DNA of 64,000 bases, from the NCBI GenBank assembly GCA_948467395.1, contig CAOKDX010000008.1, positions 87,285 to 151,284 of the forward strand. Direction: 5' to 3'. This DNA is from an uncultured Clostridia bacterium. Lineage in GTDB: Bacteria > Bacillota > Clostridia > Lachnospirales > Lachnospiraceae. Position 1 is the first letter of the stretch; the number at the start of each line of letters is the position of its first letter. The position numbers were made by a program, and so were the translations under genes. The notes beneath the pieces were generated by a model. That model searched no databases. It saw only the letters and a list, made by a program, of their open reading frames with translations, and was not told the origin of the DNA. Shown here piece after piece: positions 55,584-64,000 of the stretch.

Positions 55584-55738
55584 AGATAGTTTAAGCTCTA
55601 TGCAAGGTCCTATCTTACTCAGTCAATGCCCGGATATTAAATTAGATTTACGTGGTCTTATTAAATACGCGAAAAAAAAAGGGTGTTAAAGTAATCGATT
55701 TAACAGAAGATGAAAAGGCTTCTTTTGTAAAAAAATAG
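55558..55738 (+). pseudogene. small ORF frameshifted in an A9 run
   Basis: From the ATG at 55558 (GGAGG upstream) the frame reads MNGQMKKYKDSLSS and IKLDLRGLIKYAKKK, ending soon after an A9 run (55672-55680). If the run were A8 it would continue with GVKVIDLTEDEKASFVKK to 55738, giving a plausible 59-residue protein. Function unknown; a small partner of the GNAT-like gene or of the next ORF is possible. Confidence 0.6.
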
Positions 55739-55770
55739 AAAATCAAATTATTCAAGGATGCGACTGATCA

Positions 55771-55980
55771 ATGATTACTACAAAACGTGATGCTACAACA
55801 AATGCAGAAATACAAAAAAATGGTTTAACTGCTTTAAAGGAATCTCTTGGTGTAACCGGTATGTTACGCTTTCTTGAACAATTTGATCATGGAGGAAATG
55901 GTGATTACACTGCAGAAAAATATGAAAAAGATGAACCGGAGCCTTCCGATGAAGAAATCCGCAAAATGTTCGGCATCTAA
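55771..55980 (+). CDS. small hypothetical protein of the island
   Basis: A 69-residue acidic protein (TTNAEIQKNGLTALKESLG, then HGGNGDYTAEKYEK and a Glu-rich end). AAGGATG lies ~12 bases before the ATG. Size and place among toxin-antitoxin-like genes suggest an antitoxin or a regulatory partner, but no family is recognised. Confidence 0.55.
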   Translation: MITTKRDATTNAEIQKNGLTALKESLGVTGMLRFLEQFDHGGNGDYTAEKYEKDEPEPSDEEIRKMFGI

Positions 55981-56148
55981 CACCTTTCTAACAAAACCCC
56001 GAGAAAGACAGCATATATTGATCCACCTGCATAAGACCCGACGCTACAAGTATCGTCCACAACCCACGGAAATCCGGCTATTTACCGACATTTTACAACA
56101 CCTGTCAGCATTACAGGTAATTTCCACTGCCCTCCTTCTAAGGGGCAG

Positions 56149-56467
56149 TTGTGGGTTCGATTCCCGCCGGGAGTATTGAAAAACCGTTGGTTTTAACAAA
56201 ATTGCCACCAACGGTTCCATTTTTTGTATATCTGATTCTTGACGTATTTGATATTTTATCTCTTTGTCAGCACAATCCTTACAACAATAATTTTTCCCCC
56301 ATTTTGCATTAAAATGCTTATGACATTTTCTGTATTTACATTTACGAGTTTTATTACTCCCTTGGACTGAACAGTGATCTGGTACATGTTCCGGCACTGT
56401 CCGACCGCAGGGAGTCAGTTGCTTTTTATGCCCTGTTCAGGCTGGATAATGGAGGATATGGATTTGA
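56149..56467 (+). repeat. 319-bp direct repeat, right copy, with truncated tRNA-Arg
   Basis: Repeats 52993-53311: tRNA-Arg T arm and acceptor 3' strand, terminator, minus-strand zinc-ribbon-like fragment (CKYRKCHKHF...YCCKDCADK, open here) and the start of the recT fragment, which is cut at GYGFD. No 5' half of a tRNA precedes it, only a short anticodon-arm-like stretch (CCTCCTTCTAAGG). It marks the right edge of the island and behaves as an attachment-site copy. Confidence 0.92.
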
Positions 56468-56530
56468 CGTGGCAAAACGGCTAGAAAACCTTTTTGGTAT
56501 TTTTTTCTGACTATAATTAAATACTATAAG

Positions 56531-56559
56531 TTGCTGAATTGACAAAGATAGTATATAAT
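56531..56559 (+). promoter_or_regulatory. promoter of the M23/bactofilin operon
   Basis: TTGCTG (56531-56536), 17-base spacer, TATAAT (56554-56559). It lies just outside the right repeat, ~70 bases before the start codon. Confidence 0.65.
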
Positions 56560-56627
56560 AAGAAGGTAACCATCAACCAATCCTCTATCAGGGGGTATCT
56601 ATCATTCGCCTTAGCGGAAAGAATGGA

Positions 56628-57353
56628 ATGACTATGAACCATCAAAGACACAGAAGAAAGGAATCCTTTTCGATTCTCTTTCTCTCCAACACTGGTGAGC
56701 GCAGCAAGCAATTTTATGTATCCCGTCTTTTCTTACAGATGTCTGTCATTGTCCTGCTGTTGATCTGCCTTGCCATCGGATGGCTGATCTATCAGTCCCT
56801 ATCCGGTCAGGCCAGGCGGGGACATTTACAGGACAAGCTCTCCGAGCAGGAAAAACTTGTCAGCCAGCTTGAAACAGAAAAGCAAAAACTAAATACGGAA
56901 AAAGCCGCACTAGCCAAAGAGGTAGAAACACTGCGTCCACCCGCAGACAGCGGTACGAAAGATGGTCAGGCAGATCCCGGCGGGGCCTCTGTTGTCCCAA
57001 AACGTTATCCGTGTTCCGGAAGTAACGTTCTGGCATCTACATTTACAACTGACAAACCTTATCTGACCCTGATGGTTTCAGCGAAGAGCAAAATCGTCGC
57101 AGCAGGCGGCGGCACTGTCTCTATTATTGGATCCAATGCCACATGTCCTGTCATTGTAGAAATTACACATGAAAATGGCTATCGGACCCGCTATATGTGC
57201 CATGAGAAGGTGGAACAAAAGGTGAAATCAGGTGCCAGGGTTAAAGAGGGGGATGTATTATTTGCGATTACCAAAGACGAAACACTGGTGGATTATCAGG
57301 TAGTAACAGAAGAACTGATCGATCCATTGTCAATCTTAGATGCAAAAGGATAG
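56628..57353 (+). CDS. membrane-anchored M23 (LytM)-like protein
   Basis: A 241-residue protein: basic N-terminus, TM helix (~36-58), coiled coil (~65-103: LSEQEKLVSQLETEKQKLNTEKAAL), linker, and a C-terminal LytM-like beta domain (~145-235: VVAAGGGTVSIIG...ENGYRTRYMCHEKVEQKVKSGARVKEGDVLFAI). The metal ligands of active M23 endopeptidases (HxxxD, HxH) are not evident, so it is probably a degenerate regulator of wall hydrolysis or a scaffold. It is followed 12 bases later by a bactofilin gene; M23-bactofilin pairs shape the cell envelope in several bacteria. Confidence 0.85.
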   Translation: MTMNHQRHRRKESFSILFLSNTGERSKQFYVSRLFLQMSVIVLLLICLAIGWLIYQSLSGQARRGHLQDKLSEQEKLVSQLETEKQKLNTEKAALAKEVETLRPPADSGTKDGQADPGGASVVPKRYPCSGSNVLASTFTTDKPYLTLMVSAKSKIVAAGGGTVSIIGSNATCPVIVEITHENGYRTRYMCHEKVEQKVKSGARVKEGDVLFAITKDETLVDYQVVTEELIDPLSILDAKG

Positions 57354-57365
57354 GAGGATAATCAA

Positions 57366-57809
57366 ATGATAGGAAAAGTGAAAACTACAGGTTCTGTAGA
57401 AACTACAAGGACGAAAGTCGGAACGATCATCGGCCAGGGCGCCATTTTTGATGGCAATCTGTCAGCACCGGAGACAGTCCGGGTAGACGGCACAGTAAAC
57501 GGAGACTGCTCCTGCAATGAAAATCTGATACTTGGACCGGATGGTGAGATCAACGGTAATATCTCCGCCCAGAATATTATTATTTCTGGTAAAGTGGTGG
57601 GAGATGTATCGGCAACCGGCAAGCTGGAGATCCTCTCCACAGGAAAACTGACCGGAAATATTACAGCACGGTCCCTTGTCATTGATGAAGACGCCTACTT
57701 TGACGGCAGATGTACTATGGCGGCCGGTCCCAGGCAGGAACCTCCGAAGCTTCCTGTAGATAAAGAAGAAAAGGAAGAAAATGACACAGGAAAAAATAAG
57801 AAAAAATAA
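57366..57809 (+). CDS. bactofilin (DUF583)
   Basis: A 147-residue polymer-forming cytoskeletal protein. A right-handed beta-helix core (~20-115) shows the repeating hydrophobic-glycine pattern (GTIIGQGAIFDGNL, VRVDGTVNGDC, LILGPDGEINGNI, IIISGKVVGDV), flanked by a short N-terminal tail for membrane contact and a charged C-terminal tail. It forms filaments without nucleotide and often positions wall enzymes. AGGAGGA precedes the ATG. Paired with the upstream LytM-like gene; a terminator follows. Confidence 0.93.
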   Translation: MIGKVKTTGSVETTRTKVGTIIGQGAIFDGNLSAPETVRVDGTVNGDCSCNENLILGPDGEINGNISAQNIIISGKVVGDVSATGKLEILSTGKLTGNITARSLVIDEDAYFDGRCTMAAGPRQEPPKLPVDKEEKEENDTGKNKKK

Positions 57810-57823
57810 AGAACATATGAAAG

Positions 57824-57866
57824 ATGTGGTCAGTCTCCTGAATACCCGGCGGCTGACCACTTTTTT
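57824..57866 (+). terminator. terminator after bactofilin
   Basis: GTGGTCAG and CTGACCAC pair around a ~19-base loop, followed by TTTTTT. Confidence 0.9.
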
Positions 57867-57994
57867 ACAATGGGGGCGCAAAGATGGAAATCTAACATTT
57901 CTCTTTATTCTTTTCGAAATAAATGGTATACTATATTTGATTTTTGCATAAAACACTGTAGACAAGTCAAATAAAACATAATTGGGAGGTATAT

Positions 57995-60163
57995 ATGAAG
58001 GAAAGACGTAAATTTGCAAAACATCTGTTGATCCTCTGCGCAGTCATGATAACAGCACTGGGGATCCCGTCCGTCACAAAGGCGGATGAAACAAATTATC
58101 AGGCCGCCCTTTCCACAAATCGTGCGGAGGGAAAGGTTACCTATACGGTAAAAGGTCTTGTTCTGGGTCAGGAAGACGAAACCAATCCCACTCCAGATCC
58201 AGACGCAGGTACACAAAATGACACGAATGCGGAACCAGAAAAGAAAAATATAATAAAACTCGTTGTCACAAGTGTTTCAACTAAGAAAACCGTGATACAG
58301 AAAGAAATTCAGCTTACACCTGAAAATTGTATTGAGGGCAGTTATACAGGAAGCTTTTCCCTGAATGATGTAAATTATGCCTACGATACATATTCCGTTT
58401 CTTTTGTTATTGGCGACAAAACCATTTCTGCGGGAAATGCCGATCTTACCATCCATACAAACAAGATCAGCATGACCATAAAGGGGGAGAATAGCTCTGC
58501 CTCCCGCACCATGTCCCTAGTGTCGAAGGAAGGTGCCGGCGGCGTACTGATACCAGGCAGTGGAAATCAGATTTCCATTATGGCATGGCCTGCCTCCGCC
58601 AATGAAAATACAGCGAAAATCATTGGTGCAAAAACCAATATTACAGGAAACAATGGTCTTGCATGGGCAACTGATGTAAGACAGGCCGGTGTACTTTACG
58701 GAAACTGGAATGCAAAGCTGGTTCTTACAAATACAGCCAACGCCCGCATCAATGTTAAACTGGCACAGGCTTCCTATGCTGTCAGCCCTGCCATCACTAC
58801 CTTTGTCACAAAGAAGACAACAGCTCTTGAAAAGAAAAAATCCTTTGGCATAAGCGTTCAGGGACTGAAAAATGTTTATGGCGTCAACAAGCTTTCCTTC
58901 CGAATCTATAATAGTAAGGGAAGTAAGGTTACCACTGTTACCGGACAGCGCAAAAATACAAGCGGCAGCCAGTTCGAGGCAACTGTCACCATGAAGAAGT
59001 TGAAAAATAAACTTGATACCTATACCATTAAAGCAGTGATTACCGATAACAACGGAAATACAAAAATCCTGGACAAGACTGCCACCGCCGATCAGCGGGC
59101 AAAGGCAGGAAGTCTCTCCATCACGAAAAAGGCAAAAAAGGCAGCCTGTACCTATAAGCTGACAAATGCTTATCTTCCCGGAAATATTAAGAAGGTAGAG
59201 TTCGTACTCTATAAAGTAAAAGGGAAAAAACAAAAAAAACAGGATACCTTTACAGTGAAATCCACTGCCGGCAAAAAGAAGATCTCAGCCACTGCCAGCA
59301 ATCTTGGTATCGGAACCTACCTGATCAAGGCATACGGTTATACTGCATGGAATAAACGTGTCTTCCTGAACCAGGAAAAATATAAGCTGAAGAAGAAGGA
59401 CATGGGTAAGAACGGCTGGTTTTATGAAAAGTACAATGGAAAGAAATATAAACTGTATTATAAAGATAATAAAGTACAGACGGACGTGACAAAGCTTTTG
59501 AAATTAAAGAAGAGCAGCGCCTCCAATATTAATAACTTTTATATTGAAGTAAACCGCGCCGCGGGAACCGTGACAATCTTTATGAAGAATGAAGAAACTG
59601 GCAAATACGATCTACCGGTAAAAACCTGTACCGTATCTGTGGGACGTGATATCTCCACCAATGCCGGTACTGGTGCACTGACGCTTGACTCTTCCTATAC
59701 GCCGCTAGGAAATTACTCCATCTGTACCAACGGCCAGTCTGTCAAATACACGATGAAACCAATGTTAGAACCGGATGGAAGTACCGTATATGCAAGGTGG
59801 GCTACCCATATTGTGGGAAATGTATATTTTCATGCCATTGCCGTTGGATCCCAGTCACACTACGCCCTGAGCTCTTCAACCTATAACCGTCTGGGAACTC
59901 CTGCCTCTGCAGGCTGTATCCGGATGACTGTGGCAGATGCAAAATGGATCTACGATTATGCATCCACCGGATCCCGTGTCAAGATTATGAAGGGAAATGC
60001 AAAAAAACCGGGTCCCATGGGCAAAAATGCAGTAATTAAGACAAATGGAGTAAGCTATGATCCCACAGATCCTGCTGTTCCAGATTCCCGAAAGAAAGCA
60101 GACTACAAGGCAAAGAGAATCAGCGGCTATATGAAAAAGAATGGTACTCGCGTCGGATACTGA
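57995..60163 (+). CDS. secreted L,D-transpeptidase (YkuD) with GBS Bsp-like repeats
   Basis: A 722-residue exported protein. Signal peptide (1-31, ...TKA), an N-terminal domain of unknown type, two GBS Bsp-like repeats (~283-365 and ~375-455), and a YkuD catalytic domain (~505-665) with HAIAVG and the nucleophile motif SAGCIRM. It would form 3-3 crosslinks or attach proteins to peptidoglycan outside the membrane. GGGAGG precedes the ATG. The Lys-rich repeats probably hold it to the wall. 20 bases before tyrS in the same direction. Confidence 0.92.
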   Translation: MKERRKFAKHLLILCAVMITALGIPSVTKADETNYQAALSTNRAEGKVTYTVKGLVLGQEDETNPTPDPDAGTQNDTNAEPEKKNIIKLVVTSVSTKKTVIQKEIQLTPENCIEGSYTGSFSLNDVNYAYDTYSVSFVIGDKTISAGNADLTIHTNKISMTIKGENSSASRTMSLVSKEGAGGVLIPGSGNQISIMAWPASANENTAKIIGAKTNITGNNGLAWATDVRQAGVLYGNWNAKLVLTNTANARINVKLAQASYAVSPAITTFVTKKTTALEKKKSFGISVQGLKNVYGVNKLSFRIYNSKGSKVTTVTGQRKNTSGSQFEATVTMKKLKNKLDTYTIKAVITDNNGNTKILDKTATADQRAKAGSLSITKKAKKAACTYKLTNAYLPGNIKKVEFVLYKVKGKKQKKQDTFTVKSTAGKKKISATASNLGIGTYLIKAYGYTAWNKRVFLNQEKYKLKKKDMGKNGWFYEKYNGKKYKLYYKDNKVQTDVTKLLKLKKSSASNINNFYIEVNRAAGTVTIFMKNEETGKYDLPVKTCTVSVGRDISTNAGTGALTLDSSYTPLGNYSICTNGQSVKYTMKPMLEPDGSTVYARWATHIVGNVYFHAIAVGSQSHYALSSSTYNRLGTPASAGCIRMTVADAKWIYDYASTGSRVKIMKGNAKKPGPMGKNAVIKTNGVSYDPTDPAVPDSRKKADYKAKRISGYMKKNGTRVGY

Positions 60164-60183
60164 AAGGAGTTTTCAATACAACC

Positions 60184-61404
60184 ATGACAATTTATGATGA
60201 ATTAGTTGCCCGGGGACTGATTGCCCAGGTAACAGATGAAGAAGAAATTAAAGAACTGATCAACACCGGGAAGGCCACCTTCTACATCGGATTTGATCCC
60301 ACGGCAGACAGTCTTCATGTGGGACACTTTATGGCATTGTGCCTGATGAAGAGACTGCAGATGGCGGGAAACAAACCAATCGCATTGATTGGCGGCGGCA
60401 CCGCCATGATCGGGGATCCCTCCGGCCGCACCGATATGCGTCAGATGATGACGAAAGAAATGATCCAGCACAACTGTGATTGTTTTAAAAAACAGATGAG
60501 CCGATTCATTGACTTCTCCGAGGACAAGGCGTTGATGGTAAACAATGCAGACTGGCTTCTGGGACTGAATTACGTTGAACTTCTGCGGGAAGTGGGCGCC
60601 CATTTCAGCGTGAACCGCATGCTGACGGCAGAATGTTATAAACAGCGCATGGAAAAGGGACTGAGTTTCCTCGAATTTAACTATATGATCATGCAGAGCT
60701 ATGACTTTATGGCACTGTATGAGAAATACGGCTGTAACCTGCAGTTCGGCGGAGATGACCAATGGAGCAATATGCTGGGAGGAACCGAACTAATCCGGCG
60801 CAAGCTCGGCAAAGACGCCTATGCCATGACCATAAACCTCCTCCTCAATTCCGAGGGAAAGAAAATGGGAAAAACACAGAAGGGCGCTGTGTGGCTGGAT
60901 CCGGAAAAAACATCGCCTTTTGAGTTCTACCAGTACTGGAGAAATGTCAGCGATGCGGATGTTATCAAATGCCTGAAAATGCTTACCTTCCTCCCCCTCT
61001 CAGAGATTGAGGCAATGGAGAGCTGGCAGGGAAGTGAACTGAACAGGGCGAAAGAAATACTTGCCTACGAGCTGACAAAGCTGGTTCATGGTGAAGATGA
61101 GGCAGGGAGAGCGGAAGAAGCGGCAAAGGCTTTGTTCTCCAGTGGCAACGCCGAAAATATGCCCACCGTCGAGCTGTCGGATGCCGACTTTGAAGAGGGA
61201 ACAATAGGAATATTGAACCTTCTGAGCAGATCGGGACTGGTTCCTTCCAATTCAGAAGCAAGACGCGCCGTACAACAGGGCGGAGTCAGCATTGACGGTG
61301 AAAAGGTAACCGATATCAAGGCATCCTATGGAAAAGAAATATTTAAGGAAAATGGAATTGTACTGAAACGAGGGAAGAAAAACTTCCGAAAAATTATTGT
61401 CTAA
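60184..61404 (+). CDS. tyrS: tyrosyl-tRNA synthetase
   Basis: A 406-residue class I synthetase. HIGH-type HVGH at ~45-48, [12 protein letters not shown] (tyrosine/tRNA region), KMGKT for KMSKS, and a C-terminal S4 RNA-binding domain (~340-405). TyrS charges tRNA-Tyr. AAGGAG lies 14 bases before the ATG, a long spacing. No T-box element is visible upstream; it appears to be read from the L,D-transpeptidase transcript or a promoter within it. A bidirectional terminator follows. Confidence 0.96.
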   Translation: MTIYDELVARGLIAQVTDEEEIKELINTGKATFYIGFDPTADSLHVGHFMALCLMKRLQMAGNKPIALIGGGTAMIGDPSGRTDMRQMMTKEMIQHNCDCFKKQMSRFIDFSEDKALMVNNADWLLGLNYVELLREVGAHFSVNRMLTAECYKQRMEKGLSFLEFNYMIMQSYDFMALYEKYGCNLQFGGDDQWSNMLGGTELIRRKLGKDAYAMTINLLLNSEGKKMGKTQKGAVWLDPEKTSPFEFYQYWRNVSDADVIKCLKMLTFLPLSEIEAMESWQGSELNRAKEILAYELTKLVHGEDEAGRAEEAAKALFSSGNAENMPTVELSDADFEEGTIGILNLLSRSGLVPSNSEARRAVQQGGVSIDGEKVTDIKASYGKEIFKENGIVLKRGKKNFRKIIV

Positions 61405-61438
61405 ATATTATTTATAAGACTTTCCTATAAGATACAAC

Positions 61439-61476
61439 AAGGCCGCATGAAGCATTTCAAATCTTCATGCGGCCTT
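61439..61476. terminator. bidirectional terminator between tyrS and dac
   Basis: A 14-bp perfect stem (AAGGCCGCATGAAG and complement) with a 10-base loop, between the convergent tyrS and D,D-carboxypeptidase genes. T-rich on both sides (GTTC; TTGTTG). Confidence 0.85.
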
Positions 61477-61503
61477 GTTCATTTACCTTCTTTATTTCCT
61501 CTG

Positions 61504-62910
61504 CTATTTCCGATTGATATACATTCCTCTCTCCGCCCTGCGCTGCCTTCTGTTCGTTCTCTTATGCCGGTTTCTTCTGGAGCGGATCTCCCGTTCCGAG
61601 CGGATCCGCTGGAACAAATAGAACAAAAGGAGTCCCACAGCCATCACAAGGATTGCCAGCAGTATCGTCTTCTTCCAGGGAAACGGTTTTTTATTGATCT
61701 TCTCCACCGCATCATCGAACCATTCTGACATATTGATACTGTCATTCAGGGTAGGAAGGCCGCTGTCCTTATAGTATATGTTGGCTCCTCCTACCTCCTT
61801 ATTCTGATAGGTATAGGAAATCTTTCCGATAATTTTTTTCCCGTCTCTGCCAGTCTGGGGGCTGCTGAAATATTCTATCTTCTTCTGGGTCTGATCCAGG
61901 CCTGCCTTCTTTGGCAGAATCACGCCAGCATTCTCATCCACTGTAATAGTACTGGTAGCCGCATTATAAAAAGGACTGAATCTCGTGAAGAGATAATTGC
62001 TGTTAATATGCAGAATCGAATCATTTTTAATATCATGATGGGCATAATTGTTAAAACAGTAATTCAGGAGCTTGATGGTATCGGTGTACTCATTGAGATC
62101 CCCGCTCCAGGGTGAATCTGCCCTCATAATAACGGAGACCAGGGTCATGCCATCCTTCTTTGCATAGGTTACAAGAGTATACCGGCACTTAGACGTATAT
62201 CCGGTCTTTCCACCCACACAGTACTCATAGACATACTGGGGAAAATTCCCCGCCAGCAGCATACCGTGATGATTGTGAAGATAATGTCCATTCTTTGCCT
62301 TATTTGTCTTAGGGATATTGTACCGTTTGGTTCCCGTAATCTTGGCAAAATCCGGATTTTTGTATGCCTCCCGGGAAATCAGCGCCATATCATGTGCCGT
62401 TGTGTAGTGATCCTTCATCCACAAACCGTTTGTATTGGCAAAATGAGTTCCCGTGCAGCCGAGCTCCTTGGCCCGCTGGTTCATTAGATTTACATAGTTA
62501 TCAATGCTTCCGGCAATGTGCTCTGCCACACCGTTGCAAGCCTCATTGGCAGACATCAGGAGAATGCCGTATAAACTCTCTTCCATGGAAAGCTTCTCTC
62601 CGGGGACAAGATTTATATTCGAGGCCCCACTCTCCAGATTCAGTACTGCCGACTTGGAATAGGTAACCGTTTCCGACATAGAAGAATTCTCGATGGCCAC
62701 CAGCGATGTCATAATCTTTGTTATACTGGCAGGATATTGTTTCTTATCTATATTTTTCTCATACAATATCGCACCGGAATCCACATCCATCACTATGGCA
62801 GAATCTGCAGAAAGCGTCAGTTTTTTTGCCTCCACAGTATCTGCAGAGCTCAATGTAAGAAAACCAAGCAGCAGCAATAAAAAGAACTTCATTCCTGTAA
62901 TTTTCCTCAT
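61504..62910 (-). CDS. D-alanyl-D-alanine carboxypeptidase (PBP5/DacA type)
   Basis: A 468-residue penicillin-binding protein. Signal peptide (~1-28), class S11 motifs SITK (catalytic Ser), SAN and KTG (GGKTGYT), a C-terminal TM anchor (~415-437) and a basic cytoplasmic tail. It removes the terminal D-Ala from peptidoglycan stem peptides outside the membrane, limiting crosslinking. GGAGGAAG precedes the ATG at 62910; the longer frame was rejected. Confidence 0.94.
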   Translation of the reverse strand: MRKITGMKFFLLLLLGFLTLSSADTVEAKKLTLSADSAIVMDVDSGAILYEKNIDKKQYPASITKIMTSLVAIENSSMSETVTYSKSAVLNLESGASNINLVPGEKLSMEESLYGILLMSANEACNGVAEHIAGSIDNYVNLMNQRAKELGCTGTHFANTNGLWMKDHYTTAHDMALISREAYKNPDFAKITGTKRYNIPKTNKAKNGHYLHNHHGMLLAGNFPQYVYEYCVGGKTGYTSKCRYTLVTYAKKDGMTLVSVIMRADSPWSGDLNEYTDTIKLLNYCFNNYAHHDIKNDSILHINSNYLFTRFSPFYNAATSTITVDENAGVILPKKAGLDQTQKKIEYFSSPQTGRDGKKIIGKISYTYQNKEVGGANIYYKDSGLPTLNDSINMSEWFDDAVEKINKKPFPWKKTILLAILVMAVGLLLFYLFQRIRSEREIRSRRNRHKRTNRRQRRAERGMYINRK

Positions 62911-63068
62911 ATCTTCCTCCAAAATTATAATCTGGTTTATCCATCCACACGCTATTTCTATCATACACGATTTACGGCAATTTTCCAATAACCTATTTCC
63001 TTTTATTTTCAATTATGATACAATTCTTTCAAGTCACAAATTAGACAAAAATAAGAAAAGGAGACATC

Positions 63069-63716
63069 ATGCGCTTACGAAATATAAAAGGATCCAAAGA
63101 ATTTATTGACAAAAGCCCTTTTGTTGTCCACCAGCCAGAACTATTTAAGGGCTGCTGGCACAACCTGTTCCACAACAGCAATCCCCTCCATATTGAAATC
63201 GGGATGGGAAAAGGACAATTTATCCACCGCCTGGCTCTGGATCATCCGGATATAAACTATCTTGGCATTGAGATGTATTCCAGCGTACTCTACCGCGCGC
63301 TGGAGAAACGGGCGCAGACAGAGCTGGACAACCTTTTTTTTCTCCGCTTTGACGCAAAATACCTGCCGAATATTTTTAGTTCCGGAGATGTGGAAAGGAT
63401 CTACCTGAATTTCTCCGATCCCTGGCCCAAGGACCGGCATGCCAAGCGGCGGCTTACCAGTTCGGGTTTCCTGGCCATGTATGACCAGATCCTGTCTCCC
63501 GACGGTTTCCTTCAATTCAAAACCGATAACCGCAGTCTCTTTGACTTCTCTGTAGAATCCGTACAAGATTCGGGCATATGGCATATGGACGAGCTGACCT
63601 ATGACCTCCACCACAGTGAATTTCTGGAGGGAAACATTATGACGGAATACGAAAGCCGTTTTGTGGCGGAGGGGAAACCAATCTGCCGTTTTGTTATTTC
63701 AAGAAAGGGGCGTTAA
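63069..63716 (+). CDS. trmB: tRNA (guanine-N7-)-methyltransferase
   Basis: A 215-residue SAM-dependent enzyme methylating G46 of tRNA variable loops. SAM motif IEIGMGKGQF (~42-51), substrate-binding NFSDPWPKDRHAKRRL (~118-133) and a C-terminal TEYE motif are intact. AAGGAGA precedes the ATG. Divergent from the carboxypeptidase gene. Confidence 0.96.
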   Translation: MRLRNIKGSKEFIDKSPFVVHQPELFKGCWHNLFHNSNPLHIEIGMGKGQFIHRLALDHPDINYLGIEMYSSVLYRALEKRAQTELDNLFFLRFDAKYLPNIFSSGDVERIYLNFSDPWPKDRHAKRRLTSSGFLAMYDQILSPDGFLQFKTDNRSLFDFSVESVQDSGIWHMDELTYDLHHSEFLEGNIMTEYESRFVAEGKPICRFVISRKGR

Positions 63717-63746
63717 GGGACACTTCACATAAGGAAGTGTCCTTTC
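63717..63746 (+). terminator. trmB terminator
   Basis: GGACACTTC and GAAGTGTCC pair around a 7-base loop, followed by TTTCGT, directly after the stop. Confidence 0.85.
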
Positions 63747-63833
63747 GTATATTTTAGAGAATTTGTAAAGACGGCTGGATATGATGAATTTAGTAGAATA
63801 ACTAAAAATACGAAAAAATCAAAACATGATTAT

Positions 63834-64000
63834 TTATCTCTCGTTAATTGAATAGTCAAGTACCGAAATATCTACTTTAGTCAATACTGTTTCTACAAAA
63901 TTTGTGTGGAGAGGATGAATGCAATATTTTTCTATGTCGTTTTGAGAGTCTGTGAAACTTTTTCTGTAAAATAAAGAAATAACTGGTCTTCTATGATAAA
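63834..64000 (-). CDS. possible C-terminal end of an unknown gene at the right edge
   Basis: Minus strand is open for ~55 codons from the window edge to a TAA at 63834-63836, reading VISLFYRKSFTDSQ... and ending VDISVLDYSINER. No family recognised. The region 63750-64000 is AT-rich and holds nothing else that I can support. Confidence 0.35.
   Translation of the reverse strand, partial: YHRRPVISLFYRKSFTDSQNDIEKYCIHPLHTNFVETVLTKVDISVLDYSINER

Noticed and set aside
56044-56397. 117-codon minus-strand ORF ending in SRRESNPQLPLRRR
   Set aside because: Its C-terminal part is antisense of the tRNA-Arg 3' end and terminator, a well-known artefact; only the zinc-ribbon-like middle was kept as a finding.
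60164-60183. T-box leader for tyrS
   Set aside because: Only 20 bases separate tyrS from the preceding gene; no T-box sequence or antiterminator is present.

Overview
The window looks like a chromosomal segment of a Gram-positive, endospore-forming anaerobe of the Lachnospiraceae type (Blautia/Dorea/Clostridium relatives). This rests on spore-associated genes (a CotS-type coat protein, a SPOCS/LysM protein, Veg, a GerA-family germination protein), an ATP-type PEP carboxykinase, a DUF4250 protein, strong GGAGG ribosome binding sites and a gut-style carbohydrate gene set. The genus is inference; no rRNA is present. Most of the window is ordinary chromosome, interrupted by decayed or mobile stretches at about 20.5-22.0, 32.3-34.5 and 53-56.5 kb.

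Layout. 0-6.9 kb: an agr-type quorum-sensing locus (sensor kinase cut by the left edge, LytTR regulator and XRE regulator on minus; agrD-agrB on plus), followed by a small secreted protein and a three-gene FtsX/MacB-like ABC transporter. 7-13.7 kb (minus): glycogen branching enzyme, phosphoglucomutase, a PEGA lipoprotein and a CotS-like protein. 13.8-20.4 kb: a DUF885 lipoprotein and a TcaA-like membrane protein (plus), then a solute-binding lipoprotein co-transcribed with a hybrid sensor kinase (minus). 20.5-22 kb: a gene remnant, a TagF-like gene with an internal deletion, and a serine recombinase overlapping it. 22.3-26.9 kb: pckA, an unknown protein, a SPOCS-LysM protein and veg. 27-31.2 kb (minus): a pantothenate/CoA operon, DUF2520 ketopantoate reductase candidate (panG-like)-panB-panC-panD-coaBC. 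31.5-34.5 kb: cupin, AhpD-like protein, a broken second cupin, an exported flavodoxin and a decayed chemotaxis receptor. 34.5-52.9 kb: metG with a hairpin leader, a secreted GH43 enzyme with a divergent AraC regulator, an EamA transporter, an ECF-like sigma factor, a GH42 beta-galactosidase, endonuclease IV, a GerA-family protein, DUF4250 and GNAT proteins, an AI-2E family permease, a two-component system and metK.

52.9-56.5 kb is the most unusual part. An intact tRNA-Arg(CCT) is followed by an AT-rich island bounded by two 319-bp direct repeats. Each repeat contains the tRNA 3' end, a terminator, a zinc-ribbon-like fragment and a fragment of phage recT. Between them are a UPF0175 antitoxin, a zeta-toxin-like kinase whose Walker A motif lies upstream of any in-frame start and can only be reached through an A9 run, a GNAT-like gene split by an ochre codon, a small gene frameshifted in a second A9 run, and another small ORF. 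No integrase is visible, so this looks like accreted remnants at a tRNA attachment site.

56.6-64 kb: cell-envelope genes (M23-like membrane protein plus bactofilin, an L,D-transpeptidase, a D,D-carboxypeptidase) with tyrS and trmB. Recurring themes are envelope and spore functions, plant or host glycan use, peptide signalling, and several genes caught in deletion or frameshift decay.
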